Source: M3007 sp964392655 (GTDB lineage: Bacteria; Bacteroidota; Bacteroidia; Chitinophagales; Saprospiraceae). Taken from it: 13,376 bases of DNA. A program made the position numbers and the translations under genes. Position 1 is the stretch's first letter. Every line of letters starts with the position of its first letter. The notes beneath the pieces are model-generated. The model searched no databases. It had not been told where the DNA came from and worked only from the letters and a program-made list of their open reading frames with translations. Below are positions 1-6,139 of this stretch, piece after piece. Where the stretch lies: the NCBI GenBank assembly GCA_964392655.1, contig CAYMQY010000120.1, positions 1 to 13,376 of the forward strand. The letters are read 5' to 3'.

Positions 1-18
1 CAGAAGAAGTTTTCGCAT
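1..18 (-). CDS. possible 5' end of a gene running off the left edge
   Basis: On the minus strand an ATG at 18-16 opens a frame reading M-R-K-L-L-L up to the window edge. A basic residue followed by leucines is how many Bacteroidota signal peptides begin. A promoter-like box TACTTTTC (plus coordinates 41-48), one base off TAnnTTTG, lies 22 nt upstream. The frame is also open back to an ATG at 75-73, which would add 19 residues. Only six codons are visible, so no product can be named and the gene itself is inferred. It would lie downstream of, and in the same direction as, the ATPase at 149-1318. Confidence 0.3.
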
Positions 19-40
19 ATCGAGAGTTTTGAAAAACGCC

Positions 41-48
41 GAAAAGTA
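41..48 (-). promoter_or_regulatory. candidate -7 box for the left-edge gene
   Basis: The minus strand reads TACTTTTC, seven of eight positions of the Bacteroidota consensus TAnnTTTG. It lies 22 nt upstream of the ATG at 18-16. I saw no convincing -33 TTTG at the expected distance, so this rests on one box and its position. Confidence 0.3.
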
Positions 49-148
49 CATCGGGAGCACGAAAAACCCGGCCATAAATACCACTTTGCAGGCTTCGGTT
101 ATCAGTACGACGGGCGACGGTGGGCTTTTCTCAAAACCGGAAACTGGC

Positions 149-1318
149 TCATTTCCTCTGAAAAACCTGATCCAGTTCGGTGTGGCTGAGCACGGAACTG
201 GTCTCGGAAATCGGATACCCCTTCGTCACAGGGCAGATCACATAGTTTCGGGTAGTAGCCAGGTCCTGCTGCGCGATGAAAAATCCTTTTCCGGGGTTGG
301 GTGTGGTGGAGTATTTGATCTCGATCAGCACCTCCGGAATGCCGCTGAACGTAACAACGAGGTCGGCTTCCGTACCGTCGTGCGTGCGATAAAAATACAG
401 ATCCGCGCGTGCAGGCAAACGAGCGGCAACCTCCTGCACAATGTATGCCTCCCACGACGCGCCAAGGACAGGGTTACTCTGCAAGTCCCGAAACGATTCC
501 ACGCGCAGCAAGGCATGCAACAAACCTGTGTCGCGCAAATAAATCTTGGGGGTTTTGACCAACCGTTTTTTCGAGTTGGCGAACCACGGCTGCACTTGGC
601 GAACCAGAAAGGCCGACTCTAAAAAATCCAGGTAGCGCCGAACGGTGGGCGCACTGATATCTAAGGAATTGGCTAATGCGCTTGAGTTGAGCAATTGCCC
701 GTTGAGGTGCGCCGCCATGGTCCACAAACGCCGAATCAACATGGGATCGGCACGAAGGCCGAGCAAGGGCAAGTCGCGTTCCAGGTAGCTACGGATAAAA
801 TTTTCCCGCCAGTCCAAACTGGCTGCATCGTCCCCTGCCAGCAGGGACTCCGGAAACCCGCCCCGTAGCCAATGCTGCCGATAATCCATGGACTCCGGCA
901 GTTCAGACATGACAAACGGTTGCATCTCGAAGTAGGCCACTCGCCCGGCGAGGGATTCGGACGTGTCGCGGATGAGTTCCGGCGAAGCCGAACCGAGCAA
1001 GATGAAACGGCCTGGCTCCCGGTGGCGGTCAATCAAACTGCGCAGCGTGGGGAAAAGCGTCGACACGCGCTGAACCTCATCCAGGATGACGGTCTTGTCG
1101 CGCAGATGATCCAGCACCAACGTTGGATTGGCCAACTGATGGTAATCGTCGGGATTTTCCAGGTCAAAATAAACAGCCTCTTTGGGGAGCTGTGCGGCAA
1201 TGTGCTTTGAGAGAGAGGTTTTTCCAACCTGACGAGGACCGACAAGAACCACCGCAGGATTGGAACGAACCAACCTTGCAATCTCTTTTTCCGCCGATCG
1301 TGGGATGTACTGTGCCAT
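149..1318 (-). CDS. ATP-binding protein, AAA+ ATPase with C-terminal DUF4143 domain
   Basis: This is a 389-residue cytoplasmic protein of the AAA_14/DUF4143 family. The Walker A motif GPRQVGKT is at residues 27-34 and the Walker B VILDEVQ at 77-83. GSAS near residue 110 fits a sensor-1 position. The middle region (about 190-240) looks like a winged helix. The C-terminal DUF4143 part contains D319, E333 and K335 (…EADLVV…EIKYS), the arrangement of a PD-(D/E)xK nuclease-like fold. Family length is usually about 370-420 residues, so this copy looks intact. The biological role of these proteins is not settled; they are numerous, patchily distributed and often accessory. No toxin, antitoxin or restriction gene lies beside it. 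It is divergent from the Lnb-like gene, with 132 bp between them. The ATG at 1318 gives the usual short N-terminus before the ATPase domain. Confidence 0.9.
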   Translation of the reverse strand: MAQYIPRSAEKEIARLVRSNPAVVLVGPRQVGKTSLSKHIAAQLPKEAVYFDLENPDDYHQLANPTLVLDHLRDKTVILDEVQRVSTLFPTLRSLIDRHREPGRFILLGSASPELIRDTSESLAGRVAYFEMQPFVMSELPESMDYRQHWLRGGFPESLLAGDDAASLDWRENFIRSYLERDLPLLGLRADPMLIRRLWTMAAHLNGQLLNSSALANSLDISAPTVRRYLDFLESAFLVRQVQPWFANSKKRLVKTPKIYLRDTGLLHALLRVESFRDLQSNPVLGASWEAYIVQEVAARLPARADLYFYRTHDGTEADLVVTFSGIPEVLIEIKYSTTPNPGKGFFIAQQDLATTRNYVICPVTKGYPISETSSVLSHTELDQVFQRK

Positions 1319-1331
1319 TTTATACCGTAAT

Positions 1332-1350
1332 TTGAAAAATGAATTTTCAA
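1332..1350. promoter_or_regulatory. inverted repeat upstream of the ATPase gene
   Basis: TTGAAAA (1332-1338) and TTTTCAA (1344-1350) form a perfect 7-bp inverted repeat with a 5-bp spacer, 14 bp before the ATPase start codon. It lies between that start and the candidate minus-strand box at 1360-1367, so it would fall in the 5' leader. It could be an operator or a short hairpin. AT-rich inverted repeats of this size also occur by chance. Confidence 0.3.
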
Positions 1351-1359
1351 TTTTCGGGG

Positions 1360-1367
1360 TAAATGTA
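1360..1367 (-). promoter_or_regulatory. candidate -7 box for the ATPase gene
   Basis: The minus strand reads TACATTTA, seven of eight matches to TAnnTTTG, 41 nt upstream of the ATG at 1318. No clear -33 element was identified. The spacing suits a short leader that would include the inverted repeat at 1332-1350. Confidence 0.3.
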
Positions 1368-1394
1368 CATCTTCCCGGGAAAATCCAAAATCCA

Positions 1395-1402
1395 TACCTT
1401 CG
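1395..1402 (+). promoter_or_regulatory. candidate -7 box for the Lnb-like gene
   Basis: The sequence TACCTTCG matches TAnnTTTG at seven of eight positions and is followed by CGG, similar to the boxes before tolC and the helicase. The ATG of the downstream gene is at 1451, which would give a leader of roughly 40-45 nt. Confidence 0.35.
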
Positions 1403-1450
1403 CGGGGTCTCACAACCCTGTTTGTCGCACCAGCCGCAAGTTCACCAACC

Positions 1451-2302
1451 ATGCATTTCCGTTTTCTTCCCGTACTCATCCTCCTGCTCGGCGCGCCTTG
1501 CCTGCCGGCCCAGCAAACCCTCTCCGACAGCGCCCGCATCAGCCTGATGACCGTGGCCCCGGGCGACATGCTGTACAGCACCTTCGGCCACAGCGCTATC
1601 CGCGTATTCGACCCCGCGCTGCGCCTCGACCGCTGCTACAACTACGGCACCTTCAACTTCGACGAACCCAACTTCCTGCTTAAATTCTGCCAGGGCAAAC
1701 TCCGCTACTACCTCGACATCGAGCCGTACCGCTCCTTCGAGTACTACAACCTCGCCGACAACCGGCCCATGCGCGAGCAAGTCCTGAACCTGACGCCTGA
1801 AAAACGCCAACGCCTGTTCGACCTCCTGCAGGAAAATGCCCGCGAGGAAAACAAGTACTACATGTACGAATTTTTCTACGACAACTGCGCCACGCGTATC
1901 CGCGACATTGTCAAGGAGGCCTTTTTCCACCAGATTGCGTTCGATACCAGCGCTTTGCCGCTCGGTACGTCCATGCGACACCTGCTGCGCCCTTATTTGG
2001 CGGAAATGCCCTGGACCCAGTTCGGCATTGACCTCGCTATCGGCCAGCCCGCCGACCGTATTGCGCTGGCGGAAGACTTCATGTTCCTGCCCGACTACAT
2101 GCACGACCTGTTCGCCAGAGCACGCATCAACGACAGCACCCTGCTCGTNNNNNNNNNNNNNNNNNNNNNNNNNNNNNNNNNNNNNNNNNNNNNNNNNNNN
2201 NNNNNNNNNNNNNNNNNNNNNNNNNNNNNNNNNNNNNNNNNNNNNNNNTTGAAGGCGTTTTTTCACCGCTTCCGGCGGGAAAAGGACCCGTTTTTGGCGT
2301 GA
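1451..2302 (+). CDS. Lnb-like (DUF4105) envelope protein, interrupted by assembly gap
   Basis: The N-terminal 232 residues match the DUF4105 domain, now associated with Lnb, a lipoprotein N-acyltransferase reported in Bacteroides that acts on lipoproteins at the periplasmic face. A signal peptide or first membrane segment spans residues 1-20, with LPA/QQ as a likely cleavage site. Conserved features include FGHSAIRV with H47 and YDNC with C146, a plausible Cys/His pair. After residue 232 the sequence enters 100 Ns (2149-2248). It resumes for 17 codons as a basic tail (LKAFFHRFRREK…) ending in TGA at 2300-2302. Family members carry a C-terminal block of about five transmembrane helices, and none is visible here, so that region should fall in the gap. 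Because 100 Ns is a conventional placeholder, the true gap length is unknown, and continuity of frame across it cannot be judged. The start ATG at 1451 is well supported by the signal sequence. Confidence 0.8.
   Translation: MHFRFLPVLILLLGAPCLPAQQTLSDSARISLMTVAPGDMLYSTFGHSAIRVFDPALRLDRCYNYGTFNFDEPNFLLKFCQGKLRYYLDIEPYRSFEYYNLADNRPMREQVLNLTPEKRQRLFDLLQENAREENKYYMYEFFYDNCATRIRDIVKEAFFHQIAFDTSALPLGTSMRHLLRPYLAEMPWTQFGIDLAIGQPADRIALAEDFMFLPDYMHDLFARARINDSTLLXXXXXXXXXXXXXXXXXXXXXXXXXXXXXXXXXXLKAFFHRFRREKDPFLA
2149..2248. other. assembly gap of exactly 100 Ns
   Basis: The run of N is exactly 100 bases, the value normally used for gaps of unknown size between scaffolded contigs. It sits inside the Lnb-like gene where a membrane-helix domain would be expected. 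The two flanks were therefore probably joined by linkage, not by sequence, and the distance between them should not be taken literally. Confidence 0.95.
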
Positions 2303-2365
2303 TTTTTTCTGTAAAAATGTCCGCGTAGTGGGTTTCCTCCGCAAAGAAGTAGAGTTTTTTTCACC

Positions 2366-2389
2366 GCAGAGGCGCGGAGGCGCAGAGAA
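2366..2389. repeat. 8-bp tandem repeat (GCAGAGGC-type)
   Basis: Three consecutive 8-bp units are visible: GCAGAGGC (2366-2373), GCGGAGGC (2374-2381) and GCAGAGAA (2382-2389). They are preceded by TTTTTTTCACC. From memory, sequences of this type recur in intergenic regions of Bacteroidota and some other phyla. The block lies in the 177-bp space between the Lnb-like gene and the protease. Apart from this repeat and the candidate promoter at 2453-2460, I see nothing else there. Confidence 0.7.
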
Positions 2390-2452
2390 ACGAAAAAACT
2401 CCGCGCCTTCCCGGTAAAAAAGCCGGCTGCCTTTTCGCCTAATCCTTCGGTT

Positions 2453-2460
2453 TACATTTT
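2453..2460 (+). promoter_or_regulatory. candidate -7 box for the protease gene
   Basis: TACATTTT matches TAnnTTTG at seven of eight positions and lies 19 nt before the ATG at 2480. A TTTT at 2432-2435 sits 17 nt upstream, close to where a -33 TTTG would be expected. This is a weak but well-placed pair. Confidence 0.35.
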
Positions 2461-2479
2461 TCTAAATCATCCTCATCCC

Positions 2480-4420
2480 ATGCAGATTCTTTACCGATTT
2501 TCCGTTATCCCTGCCTTGTTATGCGCCCTCTCGGCTTCGGCCCAAATCAGCGAGGGCGGCACACCTCCGGGCCTCCTGCCCGAAAATGCATACGCGATCC
2601 CGCCCTTGCCCGACCCTATCGTACTGGATCCCCCGGATGCCAAAAAACTGCTTGCCGACGACGCCCAAAACCCCGAGCGCAGCCGCTTCGCCGTACCGCT
2701 TGCTCCGGTGGATATTCTCCCCGATAATGCCGGCCAGTGGACCACCCTGCCCAACGGCGACCGCCTGTGGCGTTGCGCCCTGACGGCGCCCAAAGCGCTG
2801 GGCTTGCTCCTGTTGTTCGACCGCTGTTCGCTTCCCAAGGGCAGCCGCCTGTTCGCTTACTCGTCCGATGGCGCTCAAGTACACGGCGCTTACACCGAGG
2901 CCAGTTGTTTGCCCTCCGGGCAATTCCTCATCGGCCCGGTTTCCGGCGAAACCACCGTACTTGAACTGTACGAACCGGCTTCCGTCCCGCCCGCCGACAT
3001 CCACCTCAACCGCGTGGATTTTGTGTACGATCCCGCCGGTATCAACCCCAACGGCTTGCCCGAAGACTTCGGCGATGCCCTGGCCTGCAACATCAACGTG
3101 AACTGCTCCCTCGGCCAGAACTGGCAAACGGAAAAACGCGGCGTGGCCCGCATCCTGATGATTTTTTCCAACGGCGCCGGCTGGTGCACCGGCAACCTCA
3201 TCGCCAATACCGCCGGCTCCGCCGAACCGTATTTCCTCACGGCACACCACTGCCAGATCATCGGCACCTCGCCAAACTTTGCCCAGTGGCGTTTCGACTT
3301 TGACTATGAAGCCCCCTCCTGCCCCAACCCGGCAACCGAACCGACTAAAAAATCCATACTCGGCTGCCAGCGCCTGGCGTTCCGCGACGAAACAGATTTC
3401 ATGCTCCTCAAACTGAACCCCATTCCGGCTGGCTACAACCTGTATTTCAGCGGCTGGAACCGCACACCTGCTACCAATAGCCTCGTGCAAAACTCCACGT
3501 TCATCCACCACCCCAGCGGCGATATCAAAAAGATTTCCCGTGACAACGACCCCGCCACCATTTTTGCCCAGACGATTGACTGGGGCCCCGGCTTCGGCAT
3601 TTCTCCGGCCAATACCCACTGGCGTACCGTGACCGACGAGGGCATATACCAGCCAGGCTCGTCGGGTTGTGCCCTGTTCGATCAGAACAAACGCATCGTC
3701 GGACAATTGCACGGCGGCAACTTCGATCCGGTGAATTGCACCGTGTCGGGCGCCTGGTTCGGGCGTTTCGACCTGTCCTGGGATCAGGGCGCGTCCTCCA
3801 CCAGTCGCCTGCGTGAATGGCTCGATCCCAACAACACCAACGCGCTCACGCAAAACGGCTATGCCCAACCGGCGCCTGCTCTGGCAAGCATAAGCGGCAA
3901 CATCTCGACGCATTGGGGCACAGCCATGCCCAACGTGCTGGTGCAACTCAGCGGCGGCGCCACAGCAAGCACCCGCACGGACGCAGCCGGGAACTACACG
4001 TTCGCCAACCTGTCGCTCGGACAAAACTACACCGTGACACCCGTGCGCGATACCAACGACCTCAATGGCGTGTCCACCTTCGACCTGTCCTTGATCAACA
4101 AACACGTACTGGGTGTCGAAAACCTCGACTCGCCCTGGAAAATTATTGCCGCCGACGCCAACGGCAGCAATTCCGTGACAACTATTGACATCGTGGAAGG
4201 GCGCAAGGTCATCCTCGGCATCAATGCGGACTTCCCGGCGGTACCGGCATGGCGATTCCTGCCGGCCAATACCACCTTTGCCAACCCGGCCAACCCCTTC
4301 AGTGGCGGCCTGCCGGCGGGCAATATTCAGATCACCAACCTGCAGCAAAATACCACCGGGGTCAGTTTTAAAGGCGTCAAGGTGGCCGATGTGAACAACA
4401 ACGCACAGGCGGGGGGGTAG
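2480..4420 (+). CDS. secreted lysyl-endopeptidase-like serine protease with dockerin-like repeats, C-terminus probably lost
   Basis: This 646-residue protein is a trypsin-fold (S1) protease of the lysyl endopeptidase type. A signal peptide (1-21, SASA/Q) precedes a prodomain of about 170 residues. The catalytic domain follows with H257 in TAHHC, D306 in ETDFMLLKL and S395 in GSSGC. Several cysteines in the domain could form disulfides. Residues 468-520 resemble a carboxypeptidase-regulatory-like beta-sandwich. Residues 523-582 hold two dockerin type I-like calcium loops (D-x-N-D-x-N-G-x-S-x-x-D and D-A-N-G-S-N-S). It is predicted to act outside the cell, cleaving after lysine; the specificity is inferred from the family. 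The protein stops at DVNNNAQAGG, directly after a run of seven G (4412-4418). Comparable Bacteroidota proteins usually continue past the GVKVADVN segment into a T9SS sorting domain, which is absent here. A repeat block begins about 30 bp later, so truncation or frameshift is likely. The ATG start is fixed by the signal peptide. Confidence 0.85.
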   Translation: MQILYRFSVIPALLCALSASAQISEGGTPPGLLPENAYAIPPLPDPIVLDPPDAKKLLADDAQNPERSRFAVPLAPVDILPDNAGQWTTLPNGDRLWRCALTAPKALGLLLLFDRCSLPKGSRLFAYSSDGAQVHGAYTEASCLPSGQFLIGPVSGETTVLELYEPASVPPADIHLNRVDFVYDPAGINPNGLPEDFGDALACNINVNCSLGQNWQTEKRGVARILMIFSNGAGWCTGNLIANTAGSAEPYFLTAHHCQIIGTSPNFAQWRFDFDYEAPSCPNPATEPTKKSILGCQRLAFRDETDFMLLKLNPIPAGYNLYFSGWNRTPATNSLVQNSTFIHHPSGDIKKISRDNDPATIFAQTIDWGPGFGISPANTHWRTVTDEGIYQPGSSGCALFDQNKRIVGQLHGGNFDPVNCTVSGAWFGRFDLSWDQGASSTSRLREWLDPNNTNALTQNGYAQPAPALASISGNISTHWGTAMPNVLVQLSGGATASTRTDAAGNYTFANLSLGQNYTVTPVRDTNDLNGVSTFDLSLINKHVLGVENLDSPWKIIAADANGSNSVTTIDIVEGRKVILGINADFPAVPAWRFLPANTTFANPANPFSGGLPAGNIQITNLQQNTTGVSFKGVKVADVNNNAQAGG

Positions 4421-4487
4421 TCTGAGTATTGCCCACCCAAGCGGTTATTTCGCCGCTGTTGGCGTCCCCGCTAACAGCAACAGCGGA

Positions 4488-4527
4488 GCTCTGTGTATCG
4501 GTTTTTTCCGAAAACCTGGAGCAGAGC
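4488..4527. repeat. two-step stem-loop inside the REP-like block
   Basis: GCTCTG (4488-4493) pairs with CAGAGC (4522-4527), and inside it GGTTTT (4500-4505) pairs with AAAACC (4511-4516) around TTCCG. All 12 pairs are Watson-Crick, with near-symmetric internal loops of 6 and 5 nt. This arrangement is typical of a folded RNA or of the centre of a BIME. No coding frame through it resembles a protein. Confidence 0.55.
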
Positions 4528-4539
4528 CAAAGCAGGAGC

Positions 4540-4558
4540 CTTCATGCAGTACATGAAG
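4540..4558. repeat. 7-bp perfect hairpin inside the REP-like block
   Basis: CTTCATG (4540-4546) and CATGAAG (4552-4558) form a perfect stem with loop CAGTA. It is the third of four hairpins lined up between 4455 and 4625. Confidence 0.55.
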
Positions 4559-4633
4559 CCGCCGCAGGTCACACGTCAATTTGGCATCGAACTCCGCCGC
4601 TGTTGTTGGCGGGGACGCCAACAACGGCACAAA

Positions 4634-4661
4634 AATCTGTGCTAATCTGTGCAATCTGTGG
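4634..4661. repeat. AATCTGTG tandem repeat upstream of tolC
   Basis: Three units are present: AATCTGTGC (4634-4642), AATCTGTGC (4644-4652) and AATCTGTGG (4653-4661). They start seven bases after the REP-like block ends and finish 33 bp before the tolC -7 box. A related block occurs at 6641-6710. Repeats of this wording are, from memory, widespread between genes in Bacteroidota. Confidence 0.65.
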
Positions 4662-4694
4662 TAAACCCCTCCCTGCGCTACCGGATTTTCGCGC

Positions 4695-4702
4695 TACTTT
4701 TG
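4695..4702 (+). promoter_or_regulatory. -7 box of tolC, nearly leaderless
   Basis: TACTTTTG matches TAnnTTTG exactly. Only five bases (CGGCC) separate it from the ATG at 4708. As transcription usually starts about 4-7 nt after this box, the mRNA would begin at or next to the start codon. I see no clear -33 TTTG, and no Shine-Dalgarno sequence could fit. Confidence 0.5.
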
Positions 4703-4707
4703 CGGCC

Positions 4708-6060
4708 ATGAAACGTTATTTTCTGCCGATATGCTGTGCCTGGATCGTATTTGCGGCCCAGGCACAGCCTGTTTCGCGGGCGGTTTCCCTGAACGAAGCA
4801 CTCCGATTGTCCACAGCCAACAGCGCGGCCGTCCGAAAGGCCAAACTGGACCGCGATGCCCTGGAAAACCGAATGAAAGAGGGTAAAAGCATGTTGTTCC
4901 CGCAAGTCAACGCACGCTTTGGGATGGATTACCTTCCCGGACTGCCGACGACCTTTCTGCCGGCTACCGTGCTCGACGATCCGGGCGGCGGCTACATCGC
5001 CACCACCCTGGGCCAGCCCTGGCAGTTTGGCGGGTCGGTGCGGGTAGAGCAACTCATTTTCGATGAGTCGGCGCGCCGCATGGCCCCTGCCGCCAACGTG
5101 AGCCGGAGCCTGTACGAACTTTTGGCAGACAAAACCGAAAGCGAGGTGCGCTTCAGCACTGCCACGGTATTTTACCAAACCCTGCAAACGGAAAAACTGC
5201 TCGGCGCCGTCAATGCCAACATCGCCCGACTGGAAGCGCTGGAACGAACCACACAACTGCAACTCGACAACGGCTATGCCGTGCCGACCGATGTAAAGCG
5301 CGTGCGCGTAGCCCGCACCAACCTCGAATCCCAACGGTACAACCTGCTGACTGGCGTGCAGGCGCTGCGCCAAACGCTGCAATTCCTGTGCGGTATCCCC
5401 TACGAGGAAACACTCACCCTGACCGACGACACCGCCACACCCGGCGCCGATTCCGCCCATTGGCAAACCCTGACGCTCGACCTGGAAACAAGTACCGAGC
5501 ACCGGCTTTTGCAGCGCCAGATCGAACTCAACCGCATCCAGACCCGCAGCCTGCGCGGCGAGATTGTGCCGAAAATCAGCGCCTACGCTACCGGTGGAAT
5601 CCTCGCACAACGGACCGACGCCAATTTTTTTGCCGAACGCCAACGCTGGTACGGACTCGCTGCCGTCGGGTTTCAGGTGCAAGTACCCATCTTTGACGGT
5701 TTTCGCAATCGCCGAAAAACCGCCGGCCTGGTTATCGAGCGGCAAAAAATCGAGGAAGACCTGCGCCAACTCGGGCAAGCAAAAAATCTGGAATTCCTGC
5801 ATGCCAAAGGCCGATTTCAGGGCGCACTTCAAACCCTGCGCACACAAGCCGAAAACACGGCGCTCGCCCGCGAAATTGCCGACAAACTGGCCCTCCAGCA
5901 CAAGGAAGGCGCCATCCCTCTGACCGACCTGCTCGGCGCCCAAACCGCCCTCGCCGAAGCCGAAAGCCAGTACTGGCAACAAGTGTTTAATTACAAACTC
6001 GCCGTGCTGAACTTGCTGAAAGCCACAGGAAAAACGGGGTTAATGATGAATGATGAATGA
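4708..6060 (+). CDS. TolC-family outer-membrane efflux protein
   Basis: The 450-residue product is an outer-membrane channel of the OEP/TolC family, which exports drugs, metals or proteins together with an inner-membrane pump and an adaptor. A signal peptide (1-19, AQA/QP) is followed by two OEP repeats with long helical, coiled-coil-prone stretches (about 25-60, 140-225, 270-300 and 345-440). Phrases such as SLNEALRLS near the start and PIFDGFRNR in the second repeat are typical. The size is normal for the family. No HlyD-type adaptor or RND/ABC pump gene is next to it, so its partners must be encoded elsewhere. The frame is open upstream to a TTG at 4429, but ATG 4708 is preferred because it begins the signal peptide and follows the TACTTTTG box. 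The last residues (LMMNDE) are encoded by an AATGATG microrepeat. Confidence 0.9.
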   Translation: MKRYFLPICCAWIVFAAQAQPVSRAVSLNEALRLSTANSAAVRKAKLDRDALENRMKEGKSMLFPQVNARFGMDYLPGLPTTFLPATVLDDPGGGYIATTLGQPWQFGGSVRVEQLIFDESARRMAPAANVSRSLYELLADKTESEVRFSTATVFYQTLQTEKLLGAVNANIARLEALERTTQLQLDNGYAVPTDVKRVRVARTNLESQRYNLLTGVQALRQTLQFLCGIPYEETLTLTDDTATPGADSAHWQTLTLDLETSTEHRLLQRQIELNRIQTRSLRGEIVPKISAYATGGILAQRTDANFFAERQRWYGLAAVGFQVQVPIFDGFRNRRKTAGLVIERQKIEEDLRQLGQAKNLEFLHAKGRFQGALQTLRTQAENTALAREIADKLALQHKEGAIPLTDLLGAQTALAEAESQYWQQVFNYKLAVLNLLKATGKTGLMMNDE

Positions 6061-6062
6061 TC
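6042..6062. repeat. AATGATG microrepeat across the tolC stop codon
   Basis: Two AATGATG units (6042-6048, 6049-6055) are followed by AATGATC (6056-6062). They encode the final residues of the TolC protein and its TGA stop at 6058-6060. This is intergenic-type repeat sequence lying partly within a reading frame. Confidence 0.6.
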
Positions 6063-6071
6063 AACTTAAGT

Positions 6072-6091
6072 CCCACGGGTAAACCCGTGGG
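6072..6091. repeat. perfect 8-bp hairpin after tolC (REP-like or terminator)
   Basis: CCCACGGG (6072-6079) and CCCGTGGG (6084-6091) pair perfectly with loop TAAA, 11 bp after the tolC stop. No T-run follows (GCGAATAATTTCC), so it is not a standard intrinsic terminator in the plus direction. It could be a REP-like palindrome that stabilises or separates the tolC and ABA4-like messages. Confidence 0.6.
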
Positions 6092-6099
6092 CGAATAAT

Positions 6100-6131
6100 T
6101 TCCAACCTTCCAACCAGAAACCTTCCAACCA
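6100..6131. repeat. TTCCAACC direct repeats
   Basis: TTCCAACC occurs at 6100-6107, 6108-6115 and 6123-6130. Within this, the 13-mer AACCTTCCAACCA is repeated exactly at 6104-6116 and 6119-6131. The array ends eight bases before the ABA4-like start codon and leaves no room for a recognisable ribosome-binding site. Confidence 0.6.
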
Positions 6132-6139
6132 ATTCAGCC

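Larger units (their letters stand above)
4451..4627. repeat. REP/BIME-like block: two inverted hairpin repeats around structured centre
   Basis: Two related palindromic units lie in opposite orientation. The left unit pairs 4455-4464 with 4469-4478 (one G-T mismatch) around a TCCC loop. The right unit pairs 4602-4611 with 4616-4625 perfectly, with a GGGA loop. The 15 bases at 4457-4471 are the exact reverse complement of 4609-4623, and similarity extends to about 38 bp. Two paired REP-type hairpins facing each other define a BIME in enterobacteria, where REPs are linked to RAYT (IS200-like TnpA) enzymes. No such enzyme is in this window. The block fills most of the 287-bp space between the protease and tolC. 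It could also act as a terminator or RNA stabiliser for the protease transcript. Confidence 0.65.

Noticed and set aside
149..1318. ATPase as part of a toxin-antitoxin or defence module
   Set aside because: The DUF4143 family is sometimes found in accessory regions, but no partner gene of such a system is visible here.
1442..2344. Minus-strand frame spanning the N gap
   Set aside because: Continuity over 100 placeholder bases is meaningless, and the plus-strand frame encodes a recognisable DUF4105 domain.
2519..4348. Long minus-strand open frame opposite the protease
   Set aside because: It is an antisense shadow in GC-rich coding DNA; its translation is rich in G, V, A and R without any family motif, while the plus strand carries a catalytic triad.
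4634..4661. Possible CRISPR-like array
   Set aside because: Units of 9 bp with 0-1 bp between them; there are no spacers and no cas genes.
4429..4707. In-frame extension of tolC upstream to a TTG start
   Set aside because: The 93 extra codons run through the REP-like hairpins and the AATCTGTG tandem; ATG 4708 begins a clean signal peptide right after a promoter box.
4678..5982. 434-codon minus-strand frame opposite tolC
   Set aside because: Low-information composition and no domain; tolC on the plus strand explains the openness.
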